Positions 16,294 to 24,982 of a stretch of DNA of 64,000 nucleotides are shown here, piece by piece. The stretch comes from JAICMB01 sp963802915 (GTDB lineage Bacteria; Acidobacteriota; Terriglobia; Bryobacterales; Bryobacteraceae). Position 1 is the first letter of the stretch, and each line of letters opens with the position of its first letter. A program made the translations under genes and the position numbers. The DNA is taken from the NCBI GenBank assembly GCA_963802915.1, contig CAWDKQ010000017.1, forward strand, positions 1 to 64,000, written 5' to 3'. The notes under the pieces were generated by a model. It was given only the letters and a program-made list of their open reading frames with translations, was not told where the DNA came from and did no database searches.

Positions 16294-17805
16294 ATGCGGA
16301 TTGTCTGGTGTTGGCTCGCGGCCGTGTTATCGGCTCGAGCGGGTTTGGTTCAGGGAGTGGTTTTGGAACACGTCTCCGGGCGTCCTCTGGCTCGCACGAT
16401 GGTGCAATTACAGCCCGTCGCCAAAGCTGGTTCCGTTCCCCAAACATTCTCGCTTCGCAGCCAGAGCGGTGGACAGTTCACCTTCGAACACGTACCAAAT
16501 GGGCTGTATCTCATTGTCGCCACGCGGGCGAACTACTTTCCGGCGGCTTACGGCCAGCGGCGACCGAACGGGCATGGCACGCCAATCGAGGTCACTGAAG
16601 ATTCCACGATTTTCGCCGAGCTGCACATGCGGCATAAGGGCGCGGTGACGGGACGCGTGCTGGATGAGAATGGCGTCGGACTAACGGACGCGCCGGTGCT
16701 CGCGTATCGCGCCCGATTGCCTGTGAGATTAGCCGGGAGCGCGATTTCCGACGATCGAGGCATTTACCGCATTCACGGGCTGGAGCCCGGCAAATACTGG
16801 ATCCGTTCCGGTGCATTCGCGCTAGAGGATGGAACCGGCCTGCTACCGACCTTTGGACCGGAATCGCTCGAATTACGAGAGGCAAGGATTCATGTAGTGA
16901 CTCTGGACGCAGATACTCCCGACGCCGATGTTCGCCCCGAGCAAGGACGCCTTTTCCGTGTCACAGGATCACTGCAATGTCCGACAGATGGGACTCCCGT
17001 TACCGTAACCCTCTCGTCGGAGACCATGAGGCGCAGCGTGCAGTCCGCCTGTGGAGGCGGCTTTACTTTTGAAGGGGTCGCTCCGGCCGTTTGCGAGGTT
17101 TTCGCAATCAAGCAGGGAGGCGCCGAATCCGGGTTTATCGATTTACCGGTATATCGCGATGAAGTCGCCAATATGGTTTTGGTTCCGCCAGGAAGGGTCT
17201 CGCTGGAGGTGGTCCGGCCGGGCGCTTCCGGATCTGCCGACATTCCGGTGACTGTTACGGCGCGAAGAACAGATCTTTATTCAGCGGACAAGGAAATCGT
17301 CCTATCCTTGTCCGATTCGAAGCTCACGCTCGCGCCCGGTCACTGGGAAATGAGCGCTACCGCGGGACCGGGCCAATATGTCGAATCGATCGTGAACGGG
17401 TTCGGCCAGTATCGACGCTCGCGCACCGAGCAACCCTCTGACTGGTTCGATGTCTACATCGACGCGGGACGGCCGGCTCGCATCCGGATTACGGTGTCGG
17501 ACAAGGCGGCGCAGATTACGGGCAGCGTCGTTGGGGATGGAAAAGGAGTGCCAGGGGCTCCCGTGTTCCTATGGCCGGTCGGGGACCAGGCGCGCAAATC
17601 GCTCCGGGGATGGAAACAGATGTTGACGGATGCCGACGGGAACTTCAAGTTCGACAGTCTGCCACCCGGCGACTATCGATTGTTATCGACCTTCGATATC
17701 ACCGAACTAGACGAAGACGTGCTGGACGAAGCACAGGCCCCAACGGTGAAGGTGGATGCATCGCAGAAATCGACCCTGGAACTCGCCGTCTGGGTAGCGC
17801 CCTAG
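16294..17805 (+). CDS. Secreted carboxypeptidase-regulatory-like (Cna-B type) domain protein
   Basis: From the ATG at 16294, MRIVWCWLAAVLSARAGLVQ is a signal peptide. The ~503-residue product has repeated beta-sandwich modules of the CarboxypepD_reg type: VVLEHVSGRPLARTMVQLQP...FTFEHVPNGLYLIVATR, then GRVLDENGVGLTDAPVLAYR...IYRIHGLEPGKYWIR, FRVTGSLQCPTDGTPVTVTL, and a last SVVGDGKGVPGAPVFLWPVG...FKFDSLPPGDYRLLSTFD. The modules are structural and probably surface or periplasmic. No catalytic motif is visible. The track start at 16240 would bury the leader. Confidence 0.75.
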   Translation: MRIVWCWLAAVLSARAGLVQGVVLEHVSGRPLARTMVQLQPVAKAGSVPQTFSLRSQSGGQFTFEHVPNGLYLIVATRANYFPAAYGQRRPNGHGTPIEVTEDSTIFAELHMRHKGAVTGRVLDENGVGLTDAPVLAYRARLPVRLAGSAISDDRGIYRIHGLEPGKYWIRSGAFALEDGTGLLPTFGPESLELREARIHVVTLDADTPDADVRPEQGRLFRVTGSLQCPTDGTPVTVTLSSETMRRSVQSACGGGFTFEGVAPAVCEVFAIKQGGAESGFIDLPVYRDEVANMVLVPPGRVSLEVVRPGASGSADIPVTVTARRTDLYSADKEIVLSLSDSKLTLAPGHWEMSATAGPGQYVESIVNGFGQYRRSRTEQPSDWFDVYIDAGRPARIRITVSDKAAQITGSVVGDGKGVPGAPVFLWPVGDQARKSLRGWKQMLTDADGNFKFDSLPPGDYRLLSTFDITELDEDVLDEAQAPTVKVDASQKSTLELAVWVAP

Positions 17806-17911
17806 ATTAAGCAGAGTACACACCGTGGTTCACGCACAACACTATCGTGGATGCAAAAGTCTTGCGACCACCCCTGCGGAACCGCGCGCGTGAGAGCGAG
17901 CGGCAATCCTC

Positions 17912-18991
17912 CTAAGGCTTTTTCATCTGCTCGTACTTCGCCATCATGGCTTTTGCAAGCGCCGGCTGACCGATAGCTCGATACGCGTGGGCAAGCTCCA
18001 GATGCAAGCTGCCGTCACTGTCGACTGCAAGCGCCGCCTTAAGATGCGGGATTGCCTTCGCGGGCTCGTGTACTCGCATATAGCAAAGACCCAGCGAAGC
18101 ATGCGCCGCGAGGAGCTTCGGTTCGATTCTCAGCGCCTTCAGTAGATAAGGAATCGCGGGCCATGCCTGTTCCGATTGAAGCAGGCCGTCGCCGGCGAAG
18201 AAGTTGAGGTTCGCCGATCCTGGTTCCGCTTTGACGAACTTCATCAACTCCGGAAGTACAGTCTTGTAATCGCGGCTCAAGTAAAGCGACGTTGCAAGCT
18301 CGTGCCGCGCGTCAATATCGCCCGGAGGTACCTTCAGAACCGATCGCCATTCCTCGGCGGACTCATGAAACTGCCCCTGGTCGCGGAAAATCTGCGCCCT
18401 GACCCGATGCAACGCCGGGGAATCGGGCAGATTGTCCAGTTGCGAGTACGACTGCCCCGCAAGCGCGTTGTACGACCGCGAGAGCCAATACAATCCCGCT
18501 GCGTCCCGTTTCATCTTGGCGACGCTGACAACATCGTCAAAGTGGCCCGCCGCGAAGTCGCAGAAGAGTTTCTCCACGGCGCAATCGGGTGATCCCATTT
18601 GCTGTTCGGCCGTTTCCGCGGCTTCGGCATCCGCCGGCTTGCCCAGAGCGACATAAACGTCCGCAATAGCCGAGTGAATCCCGCGCAGCTTGGGCAATCG
18701 CTTGAGAGCTTCCTCGTAAGCTCTCAAAGCGTCGGCGTATTGATGATCCGATGCTTTCTCGTCGCCGAGAAGCGCCATCATGTAACCCGAATCCGGCGCG
18801 CTCTTCCAGAGCTGCTGAAACGTGTTGACGGAGAGCTTGCTATAAGTCTGGGCGCGATCGTACAGAACGCGAGGATCGTTTGGGACGCCATTTTGGGCGC
18901 CGCACACCAGTAGCGATATTATGGGCCAAGGAGCACTCCAGCCGATGACTCGCCGTAATTTCCTCAACGCGACCAGTGTCGCATCTTCCAT
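17912..18991 (-). CDS. TPR-repeat protein with N-terminal membrane/signal segment
   Basis: About 359 residues from a Met at 18991, giving a basic region (RKLRRVIGW) and a hydrophobic stretch (PWPIISLLVCGA) as leader. It is followed by tandem tetratricopeptide repeats such as ADALRAYEEALKRLPKLRGI, AEEWRSVLKVPPGDIDARHE, PAIPYLLKALRIEPKLLAAH and KAIPHLKAALAVDSDGSLHL. The frame is open further upstream to 19084, but that lies within the divergent oxidoreductase. Even the start chosen overlaps that gene's first 47 bases. It probably acts as a protein-interaction scaffold outside the cytoplasm. Confidence 0.72.
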   Translation of the reverse strand: MEDATLVALRKLRRVIGWSAPWPIISLLVCGAQNGVPNDPRVLYDRAQTYSKLSVNTFQQLWKSAPDSGYMMALLGDEKASDHQYADALRAYEEALKRLPKLRGIHSAIADVYVALGKPADAEAAETAEQQMGSPDCAVEKLFCDFAAGHFDDVVSVAKMKRDAAGLYWLSRSYNALAGQSYSQLDNLPDSPALHRVRAQIFRDQGQFHESAEEWRSVLKVPPGDIDARHELATSLYLSRDYKTVLPELMKFVKAEPGSANLNFFAGDGLLQSEQAWPAIPYLLKALRIEPKLLAAHASLGLCYMRVHEPAKAIPHLKAALAVDSDGSLHLELAHAYRAIGQPALAKAMMAKYEQMKKP

Positions 18992-20297
18992 TGCCCTTAG
19001 CAGGGCCGCTCTGGCGCAGGACGAACCGAAGCCGAGATCCGCCAATGATCGCATTGAGGTCGGGTGCATCGGGTTCGGAATCATGGGTCAGGGTGACGTT
19101 CGGACCGCTTCCGAAATTCCTGGCGTCGAGATCGTAGCCGTTGCCGATGTCTACGACGGCCGATTGACCGCGGCCAGGGAACGCTACGGCGACAAGGTCT
19201 TTACCACCCGGGATTATCGCGAGCTTCTGGCCCGCCCGAATCTCGACGCGGTGATCGTTGCAACTCCGGATCATTGGCACGCCCGTATAGCCACCGATGC
19301 CATGCAAGCCGGTAAAGACGTCTACTGCCAAAAGCCGATGGTGCAGAAAGTGGACGACGGCCACATGGTCATCGATGCCCAGAAGGTGACCGGCCGGATT
19401 CTCCAGGTCGGAAGCCAGCGCGTCAGCTCCATAATTTACGCCAAGGCCAAAGAACTGATTCACAGCGGTTCGATCGGCGAAGTGCACATGATCGAAGCAT
19501 TCTGGAATCGGAATTCACCGCTCGGCGCATGGCAGTACACCGTTCCGCCGGATGCCTCGGAGCAGACCATCGATTGGGACCGCTTCCTAGGCAGCGCTCC
19601 GAAACGGCCATTCGAGCCCGTGCGCCTCTTCCGCTGGCGCAATTATCGCGACTATGGCACCGGCATTCCCGGCGACCTGTTCGTCCATCAGTTCAGCGGT
19701 ATCCACTACGTCATGAATGCCATCGGACCGCAGCGCGTCTGTGCGATGGGCAACACCTACTTCTGGAAAGATGGTCGTGACGTTCCGGACATGATGATGG
19801 GCATGTACGATTACGCTGCCGGCGAATCGCATCCGGCATTTCAGATCAGCCTGCGGGTGAATTTCGAAGCCGGAGGTACCGGCGGGCAGGACGGCCAGGG
19901 TTTCCGGTTTGTGGGCACCGACGGCATCCTGGATCTCTCAGTCGGCAGTTCGCTCGTGCTCACCAAGCGGCCGCGATCTTCGGAACCGGGAAATACGGCG
20001 GAAACGTTCTCAAAAGCAATCACCGCTCGAGTGCTCGAGGATTACAACCGGAAGTATCCGAAGCAGGACGGCGACATCGAACCCACCATGGCGGAAACAT
20101 TTCCGTTCCCGCGGGGTTATTCGGAACAGGTCGCGCATCATCAGAATTTCTTCAATTCGGTGCGATCCCGCAAGCCGGTGATTGAGGACCCAGTGTTCGG
20201 ATTGCGCGCGGCCGGCCCGGCGCTCATGTCCAATGTTTCCTGCTTTGAGCAGCGTACGGTTGAGTGGGATCCGGTCAACATGCGCATGAAAAGCTAG
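18945..20297 (+). CDS. Tat-type Gfo/Idh/MocA family oxidoreductase
   Basis: Start at ATG 18945 gives MTRRNFLNATSVASSIALSR (Tat motif TRRNFLN). The 450-residue product has the Rossmann segment EVGCIGFGIMGQGDV, VVAVADVYDGRL, the family motif VIVATPDHWHA, and DVYCQKPM carrying the conserved EKP-type Lys (here QKP). A C-terminal beta-sheet domain includes GDLFVHQFSGIHYVMNAIGP. Family members oxidise or reduce sugars and inositols with tightly bound NAD(P), and secreted versions are frequent in Solibacter-type genomes. The substitution QKP for EKP is seen in some members and leaves the Lys. Confidence 0.88.
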   Translation: MTRRNFLNATSVASSIALSRAALAQDEPKPRSANDRIEVGCIGFGIMGQGDVRTASEIPGVEIVAVADVYDGRLTAARERYGDKVFTTRDYRELLARPNLDAVIVATPDHWHARIATDAMQAGKDVYCQKPMVQKVDDGHMVIDAQKVTGRILQVGSQRVSSIIYAKAKELIHSGSIGEVHMIEAFWNRNSPLGAWQYTVPPDASEQTIDWDRFLGSAPKRPFEPVRLFRWRNYRDYGTGIPGDLFVHQFSGIHYVMNAIGPQRVCAMGNTYFWKDGRDVPDMMMGMYDYAAGESHPAFQISLRVNFEAGGTGGQDGQGFRFVGTDGILDLSVGSSLVLTKRPRSSEPGNTAETFSKAITARVLEDYNRKYPKQDGDIEPTMAETFPFPRGYSEQVAHHQNFFNSVRSRKPVIEDPVFGLRAAGPALMSNVSCFEQRTVEWDPVNMRMKS

Positions 20298-20353
20298 GCC
20301 GGCTAAAGCCTTCGCTCCCGCTGGACGATAAGAGTCTGCGGAGGAGGGCACAA

Positions 20354-20503
20354 ATGTACTGGCTATTGCTCGCCCTGTTTCTGACCGGAGCGGCCGGTGT
20401 CGCGTATCAGATCGAAAAAGCGGAAGAAGAGTTTCAGCGCGCCCGCCAGGATCAGGAACTTGGCGCACGTTCCCGTGGCAACGAACCGGGCAGTCAAGGA
20501 TAA
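20354..20503 (+). CDS. Small single-pass membrane protein, unknown
   Basis: 49 residues from the ATG at 20354, preceded by GGAGGAGGG at a good distance. MYWLLLALFLTGAAGVAYQI is a transmembrane helix, followed by a charged tail (EKAEEEFQRARQDQELGARS). A longer frame from 20264 lacks a ribosome site. It sits 50 bases after the oxidoreductase and may be its operon partner. I do not recognise a family. Confidence 0.5.
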   Translation: MYWLLLALFLTGAAGVAYQIEKAEEEFQRARQDQELGARSRGNEPGSQG

Positions 20504-20512
20504 CGATCTGTT

Positions 20513-20550
20513 GCTTAAAGTGGCCGCCGGTGCCGACGGCCGCTTTAAGC
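20513..20550. terminator. Long inverted repeat, possible terminator or RNA hairpin
   Basis: Arms of 14 bases (20513-20526 and 20537-20550, one mismatch) around a 10-base loop. No T-run follows on the plus strand, so intrinsic termination is uncertain. It separates the oxidoreductase unit from flaG. Confidence 0.4.
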
Positions 20551-20653
20551 TACACAGGTGCGCGGAGTGTTTCTCTCCAGATAAAAAGTATCAGTACTCT
20601 CCTCCTATTGCAATCGTTCAAATGGCATAGCCCGTAAGGATTGAAATTTTTCT

Positions 20654-20680
20654 TAAATTACCGTCTCCAAACATCGATAA
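20654..20680 (+). promoter_or_regulatory. Candidate sigma28 (FliA) promoter of flaG
   Basis: TAAA at 20654-20657, 15 bases, then ATCGATAA at 20673-20680. This is close to the enterobacterial FliA pattern TAAA-N15-GCCGATAA. The predicted RNA start near 20687 leaves a 33-base leader with the AAGGAGG site at 20707. Confidence 0.55.
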
Positions 20681-20719
20681 GCTGACAGCTCGACTTATCG
20701 ACTCTCAAGGAGGTGGCGC

Positions 20720-21013
20720 TTGGACGTTTCCATGACCAATGCAATTCCACCGGCTGCTGACGTCTCCAGCAGCGTGTCCCCGAATCAGGTGCGCGAACGC
20801 GTGAAACTGGGACAGGCGGTGTCCTCAATTAACGACAGTAATATCTTCGGTCTGGACCGTGAGCTCACTTTCTCGGTGGATCGAATTACCCATACGAACG
20901 TGATCCGCGTCATCGACAGAGAGACCCACGAAACCATCATGCAACTCCCCCCGGACTACGTGCTTCGGATGGCGGAGGCGTTGCAGAAAAGCCCCCAAGA
21001 CTCCCAAGGTTAG
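20720..21013 (+). CDS. flaG: FlaG-family flagellar protein
   Basis: 97 residues. The C-terminal half, LTFSVDRITHTNVIRVIDRE then THETIMQLPPDYVLRMAEAL, is the FlaG domain. FlaG proteins influence filament length and often sit near fliD and flagellin. The start is TTG at 20720, chosen because AAGGAGGTG at 20707-20715 is correctly spaced for it; the next ATG at 20732 is too far. The unit is monocistronic, facing the convergent HDOD gene 3 bases away. A sigma28-like promoter precedes it. Confidence 0.85.
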   Translation: MDVSMTNAIPPAADVSSSVSPNQVRERVKLGQAVSSINDSNIFGLDRELTFSVDRITHTNVIRVIDRETHETIMQLPPDYVLRMAEALQKSPQDSQG

Positions 21014-21016
21014 TGG

Positions 21017-21898
21017 CTACAGAAAGAGACTGCGCGACGCCTGCCAGGAAGTCCGAAAAGAGTCCAGGGCAAGTGCCGCTGCAGTCTCATGACCTGGCCA
21101 AACCAGAAGACCGCTCGGGGGGAAATTGCTTTCCAGAAGCGCCGGCCCCACCGAGTTTATATACTCGTCCGATTTCGAAATCATCATCGTGAGTGATGGC
21201 GATGCGACAAGTTCCGCCCCATTTCCAGGCGCATGGTGATTTCGAACGGCCGAACAGACCGGCTCCGGAAGGTTCCATTTTTCGGCGGCGATCCCAGACA
21301 GTTCCGCGTGGTCGATCCCGAGAAGCTCCAGTTCACACTCCGTTAGTGGCCTTCGCGTGATCTCTTGCCTCTGGACCACCTGCTGGTACTCTTCCGGCAT
21401 TTTCACAGCCAGGATCAGCTTCCCGATATCGTGAAGAAGACCGACCAGATAAGCGGCGTCCGGATCGGATGCTTCAAGCGCGTCGGAGAGGTCCGTCATC
21501 AGCATGGCCGTCGCTCCGCAGTGCACCAGAAACTTGTCGTGCCGCCAGAAGCCAGGAGTCCGAAACCGGTCGAAAACGCCGAGCACCGCCCATGCAATGG
21601 CGACCCGCCGGAGCGGCATGGTGCCGAGCCGTGAGACCGCTTCCCGGATCGACGTGATGCTCCGGCTCCTACCAAAGACTGCGGAGTTCGCAACCTTCAG
21701 AACGCACGCGGCCAGAATCGGATCGGTCGCGATTACATCGGCGACGGCCCGCAGCGAGATATCGGGAGTCGCGAGCATTCGCAGCACGGTAGTCGCTTTG
21801 TGCGGCAGCGGAGGAATCGAGGAAGCGCTAGCTATCGCCCTGTCCCGCGCTGTTTTGTACAATTGCACCTCCCGCCATATCGCGCTTTTTGGGCCCAA
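21017..21898 (-). CDS. HDOD-domain signalling protein
   Basis: 293 residues. After a short N-terminal part, the HDOD domain covers about residues 25-220: IPPLPHKATTVLRMLATPDI, ADVIATDPILAACVLKVANS, AVFGRSRSITSIREAVSRLG, AYLVGLLHDIGKLILA, and LELLGIDHAELSGIAAEKWN. HDOD proteins are HD-GYP relatives lacking nuclease or phosphodiesterase activity in most cases, and act in signalling and motility control. It retains LLHDIGK. A second HDOD protein ends the flgB-fliJ operon. It is divergent from the unknown gene at 21971. Confidence 0.85.
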   Translation of the reverse strand: MGPKSAIWREVQLYKTARDRAIASASSIPPLPHKATTVLRMLATPDISLRAVADVIATDPILAACVLKVANSAVFGRSRSITSIREAVSRLGTMPLRRVAIAWAVLGVFDRFRTPGFWRHDKFLVHCGATAMLMTDLSDALEASDPDAAYLVGLLHDIGKLILAVKMPEEYQQVVQRQEITRRPLTECELELLGIDHAELSGIAAEKWNLPEPVCSAVRNHHAPGNGAELVASPSLTMMISKSDEYINSVGPALLESNFPPSGLLVWPGHETAAALALDSFRTSWQASRSLFL

Positions 21899-21970
21899 AC
21901 TTTAGTGAATCAGTTAACTAAGAGCAGTCTATGGAGAGTAAGAACGAATTAGCCGATATAGACTACAACG

Positions 21971-22300
21971 ATGTCCGATGCTCAGCACGAACATTACGAC
22001 GGAATCCGTTCCTTCGTAGAAGGCGAGTTTCGCGTCGCGGCAAACATGCTCGACCGGGCACTGCACGATCTCACCCGTGGCGACACCCTGCAAGCCAGTG
22101 AAAACATTACAAAAGCCAAGAGTAGCTATTTGGTAGCCTCACAACGGATGCGCGACATTCCGCTGGATGAAGAGATGCTAGCGGACATGCGTGCCAGTTG
22201 CGAAATCGTCGAAAACGCGATTCGGACCCTCGAACGCATCGCCGAAAACGAAACTAACTCCCGCGCCGGAGGCGAGGCCGCCCGGCGCGTTGCAAGTTAA
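21971..22300 (+). CDS. Hypothetical helical protein
   Basis: 109 residues, all-alpha in character: GIRSFVEGEFRVAANMLDRA, NITKAKSSYLVASQRMRDIP, ENAIRTLERIAENETNSRAG. No signal peptide or membrane segment. It lies between two HDOD genes inside the flagellar region, divergent from one and convergent with the other. It could be a small regulator or adaptor, but I recognise no family. Confidence 0.55.
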   Translation: MSDAQHEHYDGIRSFVEGEFRVAANMLDRALHDLTRGDTLQASENITKAKSSYLVASQRMRDIPLDEEMLADMRASCEIVENAIRTLERIAENETNSRAGGEAARRVAS

Positions 22301-22321
22301 CTCGGAAATCACGACCGCCCC

Positions 22322-23215
22322 TCAACAGGCAGCTCGGATCGCCGTAAATTGGTGCTCAAATTCCCTGCACAGGAGTTTGCTATCCAGGTTTAGCTGCTCC
22401 GCCACTTCATCGTAGGAAGGAGCAGGCGTCCCTTCATTCAGGGTGAACCCCAAGTGATCGGCGAAGATGTCGGCCGCGTGCGTGATGTTCGCCAGTGCTA
22501 GATATTCCGGTCCGCTTCGGCCCGAAGAGGGATTCTCGTGGTGGCGGACGGCGAACTGCACGCGGGCCGGAAGCTTCCACATGGCGACCGCCTCAACGGA
22601 AAGCTCGGGGTGGGTCGTAAGGAAGTTCTCACGTTCCGCCGGCTCGATGGAAACGCCGGTCACGATGAGGTTTTCAAGAAAGTCCGTGTACTCGGTCTCG
22701 AAAATGCTCGCCATCAATAGCTGGCCGACGTCATGAAAGAGACCGGACACAAAAGCCTCTTCGGCGAGAGGTTTCGCAACTCGTTTGGCGATGAGTTCCG
22801 CAAACGTGGCCGTTGCCAGCGCGTGCCGATTAAAGCGCTCCATCGAGAACACCTTCGGTACCCGCGTTTTCATCCACAACTGCGTAATCGAAAATCCCAG
22901 CACCAGGTTCCGGAGCGGATTCAGGCCCAGCCTGGCGACCGCGTGCGCGATCATGTAGATCGTCTGTCCTCGCGAGTACAGCGCCGAATTGGCAGCGGCC
23001 AGCACTTTGCCCGAGAGCACCACGTCCTTTTGTATGGATAAGGCCAGCCGCGGAAGCGATACGGAATCGTCGGGCTGCGAAATGCTCGCGAGCAATTGCG
23101 AAAGAACCGGTGAAAACGGAGGCAGCCCGCTAATGCAGATGCGCGCGCGCCTCCGCACCTCTTCCACGGAGAGTGGCCGGACCTCGCCCTGGACAGCTCG
23201 CGTCAGACTTCCCAT
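22322..23215 (-). CDS. HDOD-domain signalling protein, last gene of the flgB-fliJ operon
   Basis: From the ATG at 23215 about 297 residues; this start overlaps the 3' end of fliJ by 13 bases. The HDOD core reads LPPFSPVLSQLLASISQPDD, KDVVLSGKVLAAANSALYSR, GQTIYMIAHAVARLGLNPLR, and AFVSGLFHDVGQLLMASIFE. The HD pair is present, but the following Lys/Arg of HD-GYP phosphodiesterases is not, so it is probably non-catalytic. Location at the end of a basal-body operon points to flagellar or motility regulation. Confidence 0.82.
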   Translation of the reverse strand: MGSLTRAVQGEVRPLSVEEVRRRARICISGLPPFSPVLSQLLASISQPDDSVSLPRLALSIQKDVVLSGKVLAAANSALYSRGQTIYMIAHAVARLGLNPLRNLVLGFSITQLWMKTRVPKVFSMERFNRHALATATFAELIAKRVAKPLAEEAFVSGLFHDVGQLLMASIFETEYTDFLENLIVTGVSIEPAERENFLTTHPELSVEAVAMWKLPARVQFAVRHHENPSSGRSGPEYLALANITHAADIFADHLGFTLNEGTPAPSYDEVAEQLNLDSKLLCREFEHQFTAIRAAC

Positions 23216-23652
23216 CCCTGTGCCTCCCACCGTGCCAAGTACGATTCCTGGGCGAGCGATTCCAGCTCGCGATTGTGTTGCGTGCTCCATTCGTCCTGTT
23301 TTCTGTCGCGCAGTTCTTCGAGCAAACGGCTTCGTTGTTTCGCTTTGCGGTGAACCTCAACTTGGGCTTGCAGCTCACGTTTGATGTCCCGGCGTTGCTG
23401 ATCGATTTTTTCGCGTTCCTTGCCCAGGCGCGTTGCGTAAGAAGCGAGCGCGTTCAAATCCCTTCCGTGAATGTTGGATAGAGACGCAACGCGGTTGGAA
23501 AGCCCCGCGATCTCATTCTTCACCAGCACCAGCGCCGCATCGAGCCTCGCACTTTGGTCCATCAGCCGCTTGAGCTTCGCCTCTTCCGCGGCCAGCTCCA
23601 GCATCCGCCAGCGGAGGACGCGTTCGAGCCGGAAATGGAAATTCGCCGCCAT
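23203..23652 (-). CDS. fliJ: Flagellar export chaperone FliJ
   Basis: 149 residues, almost wholly coiled coil: FRLERVLRWRMLELAAEEAK at the start, RLGKEREKIDQQRRDIKREL in the middle, and LLEELRDRKQDEWSTQHNRE near the end. This is the FliJ pattern (F-x-L-x-x-V/L-x-x-x-R followed by long heptads). FliJ forms the central stalk of the FliI hexamer and hands chaperones to FlhA. It follows fliI by 3 bases, which supports the assignment since sequence conservation is weak. Confidence 0.85.
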   Translation of the reverse strand: MAANFHFRLERVLRWRMLELAAEEAKLKRLMDQSARLDAALVLVKNEIAGLSNRVASLSNIHGRDLNALASYATRLGKEREKIDQQRRDIKRELQAQVEVHRKAKQRSRLLEELRDRKQDEWSTQHNRELESLAQESYLARWEAQGWEV

Positions 23653-23655
23653 AAA

Positions 23656-24981
23656 CTAGAGTCCCGTAGCCGCTGTCGCCAGTCGCGCCAGGGTATCGTT
23701 CTTGGAGCAAAAATCGTGAGAATCCTGCTTCAGGAATTCGAGCAGAGCGGGCCGCCGCTTGATGGCTGCGTCCAGCTTGGCATTCGTGCCTGCCACGTAC
23801 GCTCCGAGCTGAATGAGATCCTCCGCATTGTGGTAGGTCGAGAGAGCCTCCCGAATCTTCTGTATTCGTGAGACGTGCTCCGCTGTCGACACTTTAGACG
23901 TGAGCCTGCTAATCGAGTTTAGGACGTCGATCGCCGGGTAGTGCCCGGCAGCGCCCAGATCCCGCGAGAGAATGATGTGTCCATCCAGGATTCCGCGGGC
24001 AGCGTCGCAAATCGGCTCGTTGAAATCGTCTCCTTCCACCAACACGGTGAAGAAGCCGGTAATCGAGCCTCGCTTGAAATTGCCGGCGCGTTCGAAGATA
24101 CGGGGAAGCAAAGAAAAAACGGAAGGCGTGTATCCCTTTTGGCTCGGCGGCTCGCCCGCGGCCAATCCGATTTCGCGTTGCGCCATCGCGAGGCGTGTGA
24201 CCGAATCGAGTACCAGCAGCACGTTCTTGCCCTGATCGCGGAAGTACTCGGCGACTGCCAGCGCCACGAAACATGCGCGGATTCGAAGAGGAGCGGGCCG
24301 GTCGGAAGTGGAAACCACAACCACGGAGCGCTTACGGCCTTCCGGTCCCAGATCGTTTTCAAGGAACGACCGCACCTCGCGATTGCGCTCGCCCACCAGC
24401 GCTACCACGCTCACGTCCGCATCGTTGTGCCGCGACATGGAACCGAGTAGAGTGCTCTTTCCAACGCCGCTGCCTCCAAAGATCCCAATGCGCTGGCCTT
24501 TGCCGCACGGGAGCATCCCATCGATCGCGCGAATACCCGTGGTCAGCGCTTCGGTGATGTTTTCGCGTTCCAGCGGATTCGGCGGAGAGCCGTACAACGG
24601 ATAAGAGTCAACGGCCCGAATGCCAGGTCCTTCATCGATCGGGCGTCCAAAACCGTCCAGCACGCGGCCGAGCAGCGATGGTCCCACCTTCAACCGGGCA
24701 TCATCCTTTCGTCCGACGACTTTATCGCCGAGTTGCAGCCCGTCGATTTCATCGAGCGGCATCGAAAGCACTTGCCCATCGCGGAAACCGATCACCTGGG
24801 AACGCACGATACGGCCAGAGGATGTGTGTACTTCGCAAAAATCCCCAATGGATACGGCCGGACCGCGTGAAGCGATCAGCAGGCCCACCATCTGCGTTAC
24901 CTGACCGACCCAGGGGACAAGATCGATGTTGGCGATCGAGTCGATCAGCGGAGCGAACGAAATGGGTGGCGCTGGCGTCAT
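23656..24981 (-). CDS. fliI: Flagellum-specific export ATPase FliI
   Basis: 441 residues. Walker A GGSGVGKST at residues 169-177, GERNREV at 197-203, Walker B VLLVLDS at 254-260, and the type III ATPase signature PSVFSLLPRIFERAG at 286-300. FliI forms a hexameric ATPase under the export gate and helps deliver substrates. It is distinguished from virulence ATPases by context between fliH and fliJ. It ends two bases or so before fliJ and starts right after fliH. Confidence 0.97.
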   Translation of the reverse strand: MTPAPPISFAPLIDSIANIDLVPWVGQVTQMVGLLIASRGPAVSIGDFCEVHTSSGRIVRSQVIGFRDGQVLSMPLDEIDGLQLGDKVVGRKDDARLKVGPSLLGRVLDGFGRPIDEGPGIRAVDSYPLYGSPPNPLERENITEALTTGIRAIDGMLPCGKGQRIGIFGGSGVGKSTLLGSMSRHNDADVSVVALVGERNREVRSFLENDLGPEGRKRSVVVVSTSDRPAPLRIRACFVALAVAEYFRDQGKNVLLVLDSVTRLAMAQREIGLAAGEPPSQKGYTPSVFSLLPRIFERAGNFKRGSITGFFTVLVEGDDFNEPICDAARGILDGHIILSRDLGAAGHYPAIDVLNSISRLTSKVSTAEHVSRIQKIREALSTYHNAEDLIQLGAYVAGTNAKLDAAIKRRPALLEFLKQDSHDFCSKNDTLARLATAATGL

Positions 24982-24982
24982 G

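Noticed and set aside
15584..16648. 354-residue plus-strand frame
   Set aside because: It spans the antisense of the Tat isomerase and then the start of the 16294 gene in another frame; no coherent protein.
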